12,585 nt of DNA from contig JAFGKQ010000116.1 of the NCBI GenBank assembly GCA_016928495.1, positions 1 to 12,585 on the forward strand. The letters are read 5' to 3'. Source of the stretch: Candidatus Fermentibacterales bacterium (GTDB lineage: Bacteria > Fermentibacterota > Fermentibacteria > Fermentibacterales > JAFGKQ01). The position numbers and the translations under genes were made by a program. Below are positions 1 to 6,977 of the stretch, one piece after another (position 1 is the stretch's first letter; each line of letters starts with the position of its first letter). A model generated the notes under the pieces. It worked only from the letters and a program-made list of their open reading frames with translations, ran no database searches and was not told the DNA's origin.

Positions 1-292
1 CCGGTTCTTGACAAGCTCTTCCCATCCAGGCGCCACCGGCCGTGGCCGCAGGGCTGCGCAGGAGCTATTCTGATCAAAGGGTGGCTGCCCCGTCGATTCC
101 GGGTGAACCCGCCCAGTGGTCTTCACCGGGAGACAGAGGTTCCGCTCTGGTAGCCCCGAGCCATCTGCACTATGTTGCTGGTCCGGCATGCCTGTGAACC
201 GGACTCGCCTGCTGATTATGGGCTCAATGGTGCTAGTAAATTGTCAGACAAGTTGAATTAGTTGAACTACGTCCCTTTCGAAGGAGGCTCGA
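1..292. other. Left-edge stretch with no convincing gene
   Basis: No reading frame here has a ribosome binding site or a recognisable product. Plus frame 1 is open from base 1 to a TAG near 153, giving about 50 residues without a familiar motif, so the tail of an upstream gene cannot be excluded. Two short inverted repeats are visible: GCCAC/GTGGC at 32-46, and GTCCGG/CCGGAC at 181-204. The last 60 bases are AT-richer and probably carry the promoter of the following gene. Confidence 0.4.
241..269 (+). promoter_or_regulatory. Possible promoter of the six-repeat protein gene
   Basis: TTGTCA at 241-246 matches the sigma-70 -35 box at five of six positions, but the hexamer 16-18 bases downstream (around 263-269) matches the -10 box poorly. 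The -35 box is part of a small inverted repeat, TTGTC-A-GACAA (241-251). It is followed by a 9-base direct repeat, AGTTGAATT then AGTTGAACT (251-268). These could be regulator sites. This is a weak call, made mainly because the area is the only AT-rich stretch in front of the gene. Confidence 0.25.
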
Positions 293-1030
293 ATGAGAAG
301 GCTCGTGCTCGCGTTGCTCGTTCTTGCGGTTGTCCCCGCTCTCGCTGCGGATCTCTACGCGATCCAGGGGGACATGCTCTACTGGGCAGACGGTGACACC
401 GGTGAGTGGGAGCCCCTGTCCGACACCTGGTCCGGCGCCGAGCTGATGGTCGCTCTCGATGGTGAGCTGTTCGTGATCCAGGGCGATGTGCTCTACGTCG
501 TCGACCCCTACGACGGCTCCTGGGAGGCCCTTTCCGAAACCTGGTCGGGCACCACGGCCCTCTGCGCCGGCAACGGCTGGCTCTACGCCTGCCAGGGCGG
601 GGTCATCTACGAGATAGACCCCGTCGACGGCTCCTGGTACGAGGTTGCGGGCTACTACGAGGGAACCCGGTTCCTGGAGTACTCCGGCGGGGCCCTCATG
701 GTCATACAGGACGACGTGCTCTACCGCACGGATCCGGTCAGCGGCGACTACAGCCCGCTTCCGTCGACCTACGCCGGCACCACGGCTGCAGCCGCCACCC
801 CCGACTACTTCTTCGTCATCCAGGGAGACGTGCTCTACAAGGTGGATCCCTACACCGGGGACTACGAGGACCTCGGCGGAGGCTACCAGGGAGCCACCGA
901 GATGACGGCCAAGGGCAACTACGTCTACTGCGTCTGGGAGGACGTGCTCTGGAAGACCGACATATGGAGCGGTGAATACGAAGGCCTGAGCGACACCTGG
1001 CAGGGTACTTCGGCTCTCTGCGCGCTCTAG
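293..1030 (+). CDS. Secreted six-repeat (6 x 38 aa) beta-propeller-like protein
   Basis: 245 aa. AAGGAGG at 281-287 is 5 bases before the ATG and fixes the start. Residues 1-18 are a signal peptide ending ALA, so the product is exported. The rest is six tandem repeats and nothing else: one of 37 residues (19-55), then five of exactly 38, the last ending one codon before the stop. Each repeat has the pattern (L/F)(F/Y)xIQGDVLYxxDPxxGxWxxLxxxWxGT; IQGD or a close variant recurs in four of them. Aromatic-rich repeats of this length and number are expected to fold as a six-bladed propeller, but I cannot name the family; tectonin, tachylectin-like and PQQ-like repeats are the nearest in style. There is no enzyme motif and no membrane anchor. 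The gene stands alone, with a strong terminator after it. A role in binding envelope sugars or proteins is only a guess. Confidence 0.85.
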   Translation: MRRLVLALLVLAVVPALAADLYAIQGDMLYWADGDTGEWEPLSDTWSGAELMVALDGELFVIQGDVLYVVDPYDGSWEALSETWSGTTALCAGNGWLYACQGGVIYEIDPVDGSWYEVAGYYEGTRFLEYSGGALMVIQDDVLYRTDPVSGDYSPLPSTYAGTTAAAATPDYFFVIQGDVLYKVDPYTGDYEDLGGGYQGATEMTAKGNYVYCVWEDVLWKTDIWSGEYEGLSDTWQGTSALCAL

Positions 1031-1052
1031 TTCAGGTAACACCGGTATCTCT

Positions 1053-1086
1053 GGAAGGGGCACGCGAAGGCGTGCCCCTTCCATTT
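1053..1086. terminator. Strong hairpin terminator between convergent genes
   Basis: A perfect 13-bp stem (GGAAGGGGCACGC at 1053-1065, its complement at 1070-1082) closes a GAAG loop and is followed by ATTT on the plus strand. It lies 22 bases after the stop of the six-repeat gene. It is the only strong hairpin before the stop of the facing minus-strand operon at 1099, so it may end both transcripts, although the minus side lacks a T-run. Confidence 0.75.
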
Positions 1087-1098
1087 CCGGAGAAGGGA

Positions 1099-2397
1099 CT
1101 ACCGGTCGACGCCAGCCTCTCGGGTCAGCACCCACCTGCCGTTCTCGCACAGCTCGATGCGCCCCGGGACGGACCACGGGTTGAGCATGTGGTTGCTCCA
1201 TCCAGAGAAGACCAGGTCGAGCAGTACTAGTGAGTCGCCGGACCATCGGGCGCTCGAAGGGCCCCAGACGCAGGTGATATCCGAGAACTCCACCGCCACG
1301 GTGTCTCCCTCGATCCTCAGTATCTCCACGCCGTTGTCGGTGAACCCCGCCATCAGGTCCCGGTAGGCACAGAGCAGCCTGGTGCCGCCCGGGCTGAGGA
1401 CAGGCCTGGATATCAGCGGTGAAGTGGTCCCCGTGGAGCAGCTTATCAGCATGACGGTCAGCCACTCAGGACCCACCTGCCGCACGGCCCAGAAGCCCTG
1501 TTCCGGGAACCAGTCCACCAGCCAATGGAGGCACTCGAAGCCGGGCGGGTCGATAGGATCCCGGTCCCAGAACAGGAGCGTGTCGCCTGCGGCAGTGACC
1601 AGGCAGAGCGTGTCCGGGCCAGGCCGGGAGGCTCCACAGCCCGGATGTTCGAGAAGCTGTTCTTCGGCCTCGCGGTATTCCAGCACCAGGCCCGGTCCGT
1701 CGCCGTAGTCCACCGGGCTGGTCACGGAGGACGGGCTCACCGTTTCCTCCGACGTTTCCCAGGCCCCCCGCGATGTGAGACGGAGCTCTCCCCTGACCCG
1801 ACGATCATCTGAAGCCGCACCGCGAGGCAGCATCATCTCGTAGGCGATCAGCGAGTCGCTAAGCCATCTGGCGCCGGTGGGAGCACGGAGGTCCTCTATG
1901 GCCAGGAACTCCTGGACAATGCCGTCCTCACCGACCCTCCAGATCTCCAGGCCGCTGTTCATGTGAGCGGTCTCCGGATCGCTGTACGCGCACAGAAGTC
2001 TGGTCCCATTCGGGCTGGCGACCGGTCGGCCGATCGCGCGCCAGGTTCTGCCGTCCCTGCCGCTGACCAGGAGCCAGTCCGAGAAGTCCCATTCCATCCT
2101 CCAGATGACCCAGAGTCTCTGCCGGGGAAGCCAGTCGACGAGGGTGCTGATCGAGCCCAATCCGGACTCCGCCATGCCGGCGGTGTCGGAGTAGACAAGG
2201 GTGTCCCCGTCATCGGTCACCAGGCACAGCGTGACGGAATCGGGCCTGAACGCTCTTCCAGGGGACTCCTCCAGGAGCTGGCTCTCGTGGACCAGGCGCA
2301 CGGGTCCCGCGACGTTGCACTCCTCCACGTAGTAGCCCGATCCGGCCAGCGCCCCCCACGCGAGGCACAGCATCGCCAGACAGGACCCGGCTCTCAT
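1099..2397 (-). CDS. Secreted protein of two tandem ~200-aa domains, PD40/TolB-like in style
   Basis: 432 aa. The ATG at 2397-2395 overlaps the stop of the preceding gene (ATGA), so the two are translationally coupled; the open frame runs further upstream, but that part is a shadow of the 169-aa gene. Residues 1-19 form a signal peptide without a lipobox cysteine. The mature protein is a duplication: TLCLVT at 56 and 263, LVDW at 86 and 293, RPV.SP.GTRLLCAY at 124 and 331, G.EI at 149 and 356, ARW..DSL at 176 and 383, all shifted by exactly 207 residues. The SP.GTRLLCAY core resembles the SPDG(K/R)xLA(F/Y) strand of PD40/TolB-type propellers, so the whole may be one propeller built from two halves. 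That assignment is an inference; the duplication is seen directly. Last gene of the four-gene operon. Confidence 0.85.
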   Translation of the reverse strand: MRAGSCLAMLCLAWGALAGSGYYVEECNVAGPVRLVHESQLLEESPGRAFRPDSVTLCLVTDDGDTLVYSDTAGMAESGLGSISTLVDWLPRQRLWVIWRMEWDFSDWLLVSGRDGRTWRAIGRPVASPNGTRLLCAYSDPETAHMNSGLEIWRVGEDGIVQEFLAIEDLRAPTGARWLSDSLIAYEMMLPRGAASDDRRVRGELRLTSRGAWETSEETVSPSSVTSPVDYGDGPGLVLEYREAEEQLLEHPGCGASRPGPDTLCLVTAAGDTLLFWDRDPIDPPGFECLHWLVDWFPEQGFWAVRQVGPEWLTVMLISCSTGTTSPLISRPVLSPGGTRLLCAYRDLMAGFTDNGVEILRIEGDTVAVEFSDITCVWGPSSARWSGDSLVLLDLVFSGWSNHMLNPWSVPGRIELCENGRWVLTREAGVDR

Positions 2398-2903
2398 GGG
2401 TAGTAGCCCCCTATGTCCTGCACTCCGAGCATGCCGACGTCGGGGGAGTTGCCGTCCGCCAACGGTGCATCGTTCAGCATCCGGGTGTACGACACGATCT
2501 TCTGCCAGCGGTAGGTGGCAAGAACGTACCCGTACTCGTAGCCCCTCGCCGTTCCGTCGAAGCGGACACCCTCCTCGGTGTCCCACCAGACCCTCTCCTC
2601 GCAGAGCCTCGCCCAGTCCTCGCTGTACTCGAGGAAGGCCGAGTGCGACCGGTCGAGGCAGTCCAGGAGCTCCGGCGCTCTGGAATAGAGCTGCCGCAGC
2701 TCCTGGTAGAGGCTGTCGACGGCCGACACCAGGGAGTCGAGATAGGCCACGGTCAGCATCTTGATCTCGAAGTTGGTCGTTCCCTGGCCGCAGTAGGCAC
2801 CCAGTGAGAACCGGTATATCTCGGGTTCTCCGTAGATCCCGGCAACCTCTGCAGCGGCTTCGTTCACACCGGTGATCGAAAGAACCAGCAAGATGGCGAT
2901 CAT
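2394..2903 (-). CDS. Secreted 169-aa protein, possibly LprI-like
   Basis: 169 aa, start ATG at 2903. In this frame a TGA lies nine codons upstream and no other start codon falls between, so the start is well constrained; GGAAGG sits about 11 bases before it. Residues 1-18 are a hydrophobic signal sequence ending near AAA. The rest looks mostly helical, with cysteines at 38, 82 and 101. The stretch around 86-101 (AFLEYSEDW then ARLC) and the following G-rich helix up to LATYRW recall lysozyme-inhibitor LprI-like proteins (DUF1311), which have an alanine/aromatic helix ending in cysteine and a second helix with an Arg. Not all of the family's cysteines can be matched, so this is a weak guess. 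It follows the 58-aa gene after 24 bases and is coupled by ATGA to the 432-aa gene, which suggests the two exported products work together. Confidence 0.75.
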   Translation of the reverse strand: MIAILLVLSITGVNEAAAEVAGIYGEPEIYRFSLGAYCGQGTTNFEIKMLTVAYLDSLVSAVDSLYQELRQLYSRAPELLDCLDRSHSAFLEYSEDWARLCEERVWWDTEEGVRFDGTARGYEYGYVLATYRWQKIVSYTRMLNDAPLADGNSPDVGMLGVQDIGGYYP

Positions 2904-2927
2904 GGAAGACGCATCCTTCCGCTCGCC

Positions 2928-3104
2928 TCAGGCGAGTAGCGCCCCCACGGGCAGGGCGACCGGCAGCGGGCACAGGAACTGCAGGAACCAGAGGACGAGG
3001 AAGGCCCTGCCGGTGACCATGCTGCTCCCCCCCGGATCGCAGAGGACCGTGAGGCCCCTTTCCCCGCGCCTGTGGTAGCTGAACTCCGATATAGCGACCT
3101 TCAT
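2928..3104 (-). CDS. Small 58-aa membrane protein
   Basis: 58 aa. The start chosen is the ATG at 3104, which overlaps the stop of the 43-aa gene upstream as TGATG; a longer version from an ATG at 3125 would add seven residues inside that gene and is less likely. The N-terminal half is polar (with HRRGER) and the C-terminal half, about residues 34-57, is one strongly hydrophobic segment. This would make a single-pass protein with its tail at or in the membrane. A GGGGGGAG stretch ahead of the start can serve as ribosome binding site. I do not recognise a family. It is supported by tight packing in the operon and by coding-type codons rather than by homology. Confidence 0.5.
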   Translation of the reverse strand: MKVAISEFSYHRRGERGLTVLCDPGGSSMVTGRAFLVLWFLQFLCPLPVALPVGALLA

Positions 3105-3235
3105 CAAACCCGCTCCCCCCGGCACAGGATCACCCTCGTGAACATGAGCAGCCTCGGCGAGACCGGGATCGGCACTGCAAGGCTCAGGACGGACACGATC
3201 AGAGCCGGGACGATGCTGGCGATCACGGCGGCCAC
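3104..3235 (-). CDS. Micro-ORF, 43-aa membrane protein, GTG start
   Basis: 43 aa, GTG start at 3235-3233. A very good ribosome binding site, AAGGAGG at 3251-3245, sits 9 bases before it. The stop TGA at 3106-3104 shares one base with the next ATG (TGATG). Residues 2-25 are a hydrophobic helix rich in Val, Ile, Ala and Leu; the tail is basic (PR, TR and CRGER), so it would be an inner-membrane protein with a cytoplasmic basic tail. No family recognised. It is easily missed because of its size and GTG start. Evidence for it is the strong ribosome binding site with no other start to serve, and the overlap with the next gene. An alternative is that it is a leader peptide controlling translation of the genes behind it. 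Confidence 0.55.
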   Translation of the reverse strand: MAAVIASIVPALIVSVLSLAVPIPVSPRLLMFTRVILCRGERV

Positions 3236-3292
3236 CTGATGGGCCCTCCTTTCGAGGAGCCGTGACGAGAAGCCGGGAAACCCGGGAACACG

Positions 3293-3321
3293 AAGATAGC
3301 TCGGGCGAGGGCAGCTCCCAA
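3293..3321 (-). promoter_or_regulatory. Possible promoter of the four-gene minus operon
   Basis: TTGGGA (3321-3316) and TATCTT (3298-3293) are separated by 17 bases; each matches the sigma-70 consensus at four of six positions. The expected RNA start near 3286 leaves a leader of about 50 bases before the GTG start at 3235. A small hairpin, CCGGG-TTT-CCCGG (3285-3273), lies at the start of that leader. Confidence 0.4.
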
Positions 3322-3355
3322 GCCCGCTGCCATCCCCCGGACTGCGAAGCGGCCC

Positions 3356-3361
3356 TATATT
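3356..3361 (+). promoter_or_regulatory. Possible -10 box of the three-gene plus operon
   Basis: TATATT at 3356-3361 is the only AT-rich hexamer in front of the gene starting at 3412 and matches the -10 consensus at five of six positions. No acceptable -35 box is present 16-18 bases upstream. A start near 3368 would give a leader of about 44 bases. Confidence 0.3.
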
Positions 3362-3411
3362 GCCGGATGATGCGCTGCGGAGCCCGCCGGCAGAAGGGGA
3401 AGGAGCGCGAG

Positions 3412-3864
3412 ATGGCGGTACGTGCCGACAGGGGCAGGTTCCTCTACCTGATGCTCGTCTTTCCAGCCCTGCTCATCCTCGCCGGGCTCTTCTTCATCCC
3501 GGACCGGATCACGGACAACGGAATACCGGCGAGGCCGCTGGCCATCGGGGTCGGGGCCTTCACGCTGCTGCTCGATCTGCCGGTGATCGCCTTCCTGCGC
3601 TACAGGCTACTCGGAAGAACCACGCCCGGAAGCGACTGGATCGAGTCCACGGGTGAGATCATGTCCGTAAGGAAGTCGAGCATCTACAGAGGCGAGAGCC
3701 CCGTCGCGGTGATCACACTCATGGTCCATCCTCCTGGTCGGCCGCCCTTCGAGGTCAGGCACATGCAGCAGGTGGACGAGGACTACCTGCAGCAGCTCCA
3801 TCCCGGAAGCCCGGTGAGCCTCAGGCTGGACCCCCGCAATCCGGCGAGGCTGGTCATGGCATGA
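3412..3864 (+). CDS. Two-TM membrane protein with C-terminal beta domain
   Basis: 150 aa. The start is the ATG at 3412, 6 bases after GGAAGGAG (3398-3405). The frame is open for 50 more codons upstream, but that part is charged, low in hydrophobics and has no ribosome binding site. Two transmembrane helices (about residues 10-29 and 43-62) are followed by a soluble domain of about 85 residues. That domain ends in a pattern I associate with DUF3592-like membrane proteins: VHPPGRPPFEV, a middle strand, then PGSPVSLRLDPRNPARL. The family's function is unknown. With so short an N-terminus the soluble domain is probably cytoplasmic, but topology is not fixed by the sequence. Its stop overlaps the next start (ATGA), so the two genes are coupled. 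Confidence 0.75.
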   Translation: MAVRADRGRFLYLMLVFPALLILAGLFFIPDRITDNGIPARPLAIGVGAFTLLLDLPVIAFLRYRLLGRTTPGSDWIESTGEIMSVRKSSIYRGESPVAVITLMVHPPGRPPFEVRHMQQVDEDYLQQLHPGSPVSLRLDPRNPARLVMA

Positions 3865-4355
3865 AGCCCCTCCGGGCTCTGTCCCTCTGCCTCGCGCTGA
3901 CCTGCGGCACCGCAGCTGCCGGTGTCCCCGGGCATGCTTCCGGTCTGTCGCGGAACGGCATCATGCCGACGATATCCGCGAGCTTCTGCACTCCCCAGAA
4001 GGGCAGCCTGGCAATAGGCATGACCTCCGTCGGATGGCTCAGCTTCTTCGGGACGAAGACCGGATGGGTCTTTTCCCTGGAGCCGGGCATCTCGGGAGGA
4101 GCGGTCAACCTGGGGATTGCGTCGGGCCTGAACCTCTTCTTCGTCCCCCTGGCCCGTTTCGACGCGGTGGCCACCCTGCTGCACACATGGAACGATCCCT
4201 GGTTCGAACTGGAGAACGGTCAGACCTACCTCGGCATCCGCGGGATCATGTGGGTACCCCTGGTCAACGCCTCTCTGGGCGTGCTGAGGCACATCGGCGG
4301 GGGCGACAGGGACCACGACTGGGTGGTCACTGCGGGGGTAGGGGTGGGCATCTGA
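3861..4355 (+). CDS. Secreted or outer-membrane hypothetical protein
   Basis: 164 aa. The ATG at 3861 overlaps the stop of the upstream gene, which fixes the start by coupling. Residues 1-20 are a signal peptide ending TAAA. The mature chain alternates glycine with hydrophobic and aromatic residues (ISGGAVNLGIASGLNLFF; FDAVATLLHTW; TYLGIRGIMWVPL) and ends VTAGVGVGI. That is the look of short amphipathic strands of a small outer-membrane barrel, although it lacks a clean C-terminal Phe or Trp signature. No family is recognised. It is the middle gene of a three-gene operon, and the next gene starts 43 bases on. Confidence 0.7.
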   Translation: MKPLRALSLCLALTCGTAAAGVPGHASGLSRNGIMPTISASFCTPQKGSLAIGMTSVGWLSFFGTKTGWVFSLEPGISGGAVNLGIASGLNLFFVPLARFDAVATLLHTWNDPWFELENGQTYLGIRGIMWVPLVNASLGVLRHIGGGDRDHDWVVTAGVGVGI

Positions 4356-4398
4356 GCGACTGATCGCGGAGCACTGCCGCATCCCGAGGAGGAGAGGC

Positions 4399-5298
4399 AT
4401 GAGCATGAAGTCTGTCGTTGCACTGCTGCTGGTTGCCGCAGTCGCGCAGGCAACGCACCCCGGCGAGAAGACCAGGACAGTCGAGATCGACGCCGAGCTG
4501 CCGCCGGACCCGGTCTTCCAGTACACGCTGGAAGGCGAGGCAGTCGAGCAGATCTCCCTGGAGGTCGTCGGCTTCGACCGCAACGACGTCATAGACTACG
4601 AGCCCTGGTTCCGGGAGCACTACTACCCGGCGGAGACCTACCACAACGGAGGTGTCAACGACGCAATCCGGGGCGAGGTCCCGACGCCGGAAGTGCCATC
4701 GAGCATCGTCGCCAACGGCAGGACCCTCTACCTCTATCAGGTCATCTATGGCTGGGACACTCTGCTTGCCACGTTCGGCCAGCCGCCCAACAGGTTCGGC
4801 GTGGTCCTGGATCCCACGGTGCTGGTCTCCTGGGACTACGAGGGCGAATCGCCCAGGTGGGCCGTCGACTTCCTGTCCTGGGGCAACGCGCCGGGTGCCG
4901 TCGTGGATCCGGAGTTCGTCTTCCAGGCGGTGAGATGGGCAGAGGAGTGGAACGGCATCCTCTACGTCAGCCACTTCCACAGGACCTACGCCGAGAGCTC
5001 CGGTGGACTCAACGCCTGCATCACCGCCATAGACCTCGATGACATGAGCGTGCTCTGGAGAAGCCAGCCGCTCGTCTCCAACAGCGAGAACTTCCTGGTC
5101 ATAGGCGACACCATCGTGACGGGCTACGGCTTCACAAACGAGGCGGACTACGTCTACCTGCTGGACCGCAGAACCGGCGAGGTCTACGACCGCGTGGACG
5201 TCAGGAGCGCCCCCGAGTACCTGGTGCATGAGGGGGAGATGCTCTACGTCCGCTGCTACGACGCGGACTACGAGTTCGAGATAGAGCGGAGGCACTGA
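4399..5298 (+). CDS. Secreted PQQ-like beta-propeller protein
   Basis: 299 aa. The ATG at 4399 is 6 bases after AGGAGG (4387-4392) within a longer purine run; an in-frame ATG two codons later is 12 bases away and less likely. Residues 1-18 are a signal peptide (MSMKSVVALLLVAAVAQA). The C-terminal part from about residue 205 has the strand pattern of PQQ-like repeats: ITAIDLDDMSVLWRSQPL, then VIGDTIVTGYGF, YVYLLDRRTGEVYDRVDV, and EGEMLYVRCY. The repeats are degenerate and no PQQ-binding or dehydrogenase residues can be identified, so this is a structural propeller rather than a quinoprotein enzyme. The N-terminal half (residues 20-200) is rich in Trp and Tyr and is probably further blades. Last gene of the operon starting at 3412. 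Confidence 0.75.
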   Translation: MSMKSVVALLLVAAVAQATHPGEKTRTVEIDAELPPDPVFQYTLEGEAVEQISLEVVGFDRNDVIDYEPWFREHYYPAETYHNGGVNDAIRGEVPTPEVPSSIVANGRTLYLYQVIYGWDTLLATFGQPPNRFGVVLDPTVLVSWDYEGESPRWAVDFLSWGNAPGAVVDPEFVFQAVRWAEEWNGILYVSHFHRTYAESSGGLNACITAIDLDDMSVLWRSQPLVSNSENFLVIGDTIVTGYGFTNEADYVYLLDRRTGEVYDRVDVRSAPEYLVHEGEMLYVRCYDADYEFEIERRH

Positions 5299-5355
5299 AG
5301 CGGCACCCCCTCCCGGCTTGCCCCGCGCACTCACGCCGAGCAGATTCCATGGACA

Positions 5356-5369
5356 GCCGGAGCTCCGGC
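5356..5369. promoter_or_regulatory. 14-bp perfect palindrome upstream of the ammonia-lyase gene
   Basis: GCCGGAGCTCCGGC is a perfect 14-bp palindrome about 95 bases before the preferred TTG start of the lyase gene, in a 164-base gap with no clear -35/-10 pair. It could be a regulator site or just GC-rich chance. If the lyase were started at the ATG at 5349, the palindrome would be coding. Confidence 0.25.
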
Positions 5370-5462
5370 ATTCCGAGAAGCACGAACATCGAGCCCCCGG
5401 GGACGAGCCCGCCGGGCCCGGACCATCGTCACCAACAGGATCCAGTGGAGGGACGGCATACC

Positions 5463-6977
5463 TTGATCCTCGACGGAACCAACCTGACCATCGAGAAGCT
5501 GGTGAAGATCGCCAGAGAGGGCGAAGAGGTCAGCCTCAGCCCTGAGGCAGAGCAGCGCATCGTCGAGTGCAGGAAGATGCTGGAGCGCAAGCTCGAGGCG
5601 CGCGAGGTCATGTACGGTGTGAACACCGGCATAGGCGAGTTCTCAGAGACGCTCCTCACGGACGAGGAGGCCAGCCAGTTCCAGAAGTACCTCGTTTACA
5701 ACCATGCCGCAGGCATCGGCGACCCGGCTCCGCAGGAGTACGTCAGGGCCGCCATGGCCTCCAGGATCAACGTGCACTGCCACGGGATGTCAGCGATGAG
5801 GCTCGAGATAACGAAGCTCATGGTGGACATGCTGAACAGGGGCGTCGTCCCGTTCGTATGCCAGAAGGGGTCCGTGGGAGCATCGGGCGATCTCGCGCCC
5901 ATGTCGCAGATCGCCCTGGTGATGATGGGCGAGGCCCAGGCGTGGTACAAGGGTGAGCTGCTGCCAGGCGTGGAGGCTCTGAGGCGGGCGGGGCTCGAGC
6001 CCATCGTGCTCAAGCCCAGGGACGGACTTGCGATAATCAACGGCTCCAACCTGCTCAACGCGATGAACGCCCTGCACCTCTACGACATGAACAGGTGGAT
6101 CAAGCAGGCCGAGATAGCCGCGGCCATGACGCTCGAAGCCCTGAACGCCAACATGAAGCCCTACGATGTCAGGCTTCACGAGGTCCGGGGTTTCCCCGGG
6201 GCGGTCCGGACGGCCAGGGCGCTCAACAGGTGCATCAAGGGAAGCGCAGTGCTGGAGCCCAGGAAGAAGCGGGTCCAGGATGCCTACTCCATGCGGAGCA
6301 CGCCTCAGGTGCTCGGTGCGGCGCACGATGCCCTGGCCTGGGCCAGGTCACAGGTCGAGATCGAGCTCAACGGTGTCGGCGACAACCCGATCTTCCTTCC
6401 GGACGAGAACAGGGTGCTCACCGGCGCCAACTTCCAGGGCTCGCCGGTCTCGCTTCCCATGGACATGATGAGCGTGGCCATCACCATGGTGTCGGTCATG
6501 TCCGAGAGAAGGCTGAACAGGCTCATGAACCCGGCCCTATCCGAGGGTCTTCCCCCGTTCCTGGCCGAGAAGCCAGGCCTCTACAGCGGCCACATGCTGA
6601 GCCAGTACACCGCCTGCTCGCTCATAGTCGAGCAGAGGATGCTCTCCGCTCCGGCGTCCTGTGCCTCCATACCCGCAGCTGCGGACCAGGAGGACTTCGT
6701 CAGCATGGGCATGAACACCTCGATCAAGAACGAGCAGATACTGAAGAACGCCCACGGCGTGCTGGGCATAGAGTTCATAGCCGCGGCCGACGGACTGGAC
6801 CATCGTGCTCAGAAGATGGGCGAGGGAAGCAGGGTGGCCCACGACGTCATCCGCAAGTACGTCTCGTACCTCGGCGAGGACAGGCCCCTCTTCCCTGACC
6901 ACACCGTCATGGCGAAGGTCGTCGAGTCCTGCGAGATCCTCGAGGCGGTGGAAGCTGCAATCGGCCCCCTGGAATAA
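5463..6977 (+). CDS. hutH: Histidine ammonia-lyase
   Basis: Removes ammonia from L-histidine to give urocanate, in the cytoplasm, using an MIO group made from an Ala-Ser-Gly loop. The start chosen is TTG at 5463, 10 bases after GGAGGG (5447-5452), giving 504 aa, the usual length. An ATG at 5349 would add a Pro-rich 38-residue leader unlike the family. With the TTG start the MIO triad is A140-S141-G142 in GSVGASGDLAP. Other conserved residues are Y51 (YGVNTG), H81 (YNHAAG), N193 (NGSN), Q272/Y275/R278 (QDAYSMR), F324 (NFQG) and E410 (DQED). These align closely with Pseudomonas HutH Y53, H83, N195, Q277, Y280, R283, F329 and E414. Glu in DQED, and Asn-His at the selectivity site, favour histidine over Phe/Tyr lyases or aminomutases. 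No hutU, hutI or hutG is nearby. The stop codon lies in a repeat element. Confidence 0.85.
   Translation: MILDGTNLTIEKLVKIAREGEEVSLSPEAEQRIVECRKMLERKLEAREVMYGVNTGIGEFSETLLTDEEASQFQKYLVYNHAAGIGDPAPQEYVRAAMASRINVHCHGMSAMRLEITKLMVDMLNRGVVPFVCQKGSVGASGDLAPMSQIALVMMGEAQAWYKGELLPGVEALRRAGLEPIVLKPRDGLAIINGSNLLNAMNALHLYDMNRWIKQAEIAAAMTLEALNANMKPYDVRLHEVRGFPGAVRTARALNRCIKGSAVLEPRKKRVQDAYSMRSTPQVLGAAHDALAWARSQVEIELNGVGDNPIFLPDENRVLTGANFQGSPVSLPMDMMSVAITMVSVMSERRLNRLMNPALSEGLPPFLAEKPGLYSGHMLSQYTACSLIVEQRMLSAPASCASIPAAADQEDFVSMGMNTSIKNEQILKNAHGVLGIEFIAAADGLDHRAQKMGEGSRVAHDVIRKYVSYLGEDRPLFPDHTVMAKVVESCEILEAVEAAIGPLE

Noticed and set aside
8-36. Perfect TTGACA at 8-13 as a -35 box
   Set aside because: The position 17 bases downstream is CGCCAC, nothing like a -10 box, and no gene follows at a sensible distance.
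233-1465. 410-aa minus-strand open frame
   Set aside because: It mirrors the six-repeat gene and the end of the 432-aa gene. It has no ribosome binding site and a low-complexity composition; long antisense frames are expected in GC-rich coding DNA.
2398-2973. N-terminal extension of the 432-aa gene to an ATG at 2973
   Set aside because: This part overlaps the 169-aa gene in another frame and reads as a shadow. The signal peptide begins exactly at the ATGA overlap.
5349-5462. ATG start giving a 542-aa ammonia-lyase
   Set aside because: The extra 38 residues are Pro/Ser/His-rich, unlike the family, and lack a ribosome binding site. Residue numbering from the TTG start matches Pseudomonas HutH within a few positions.
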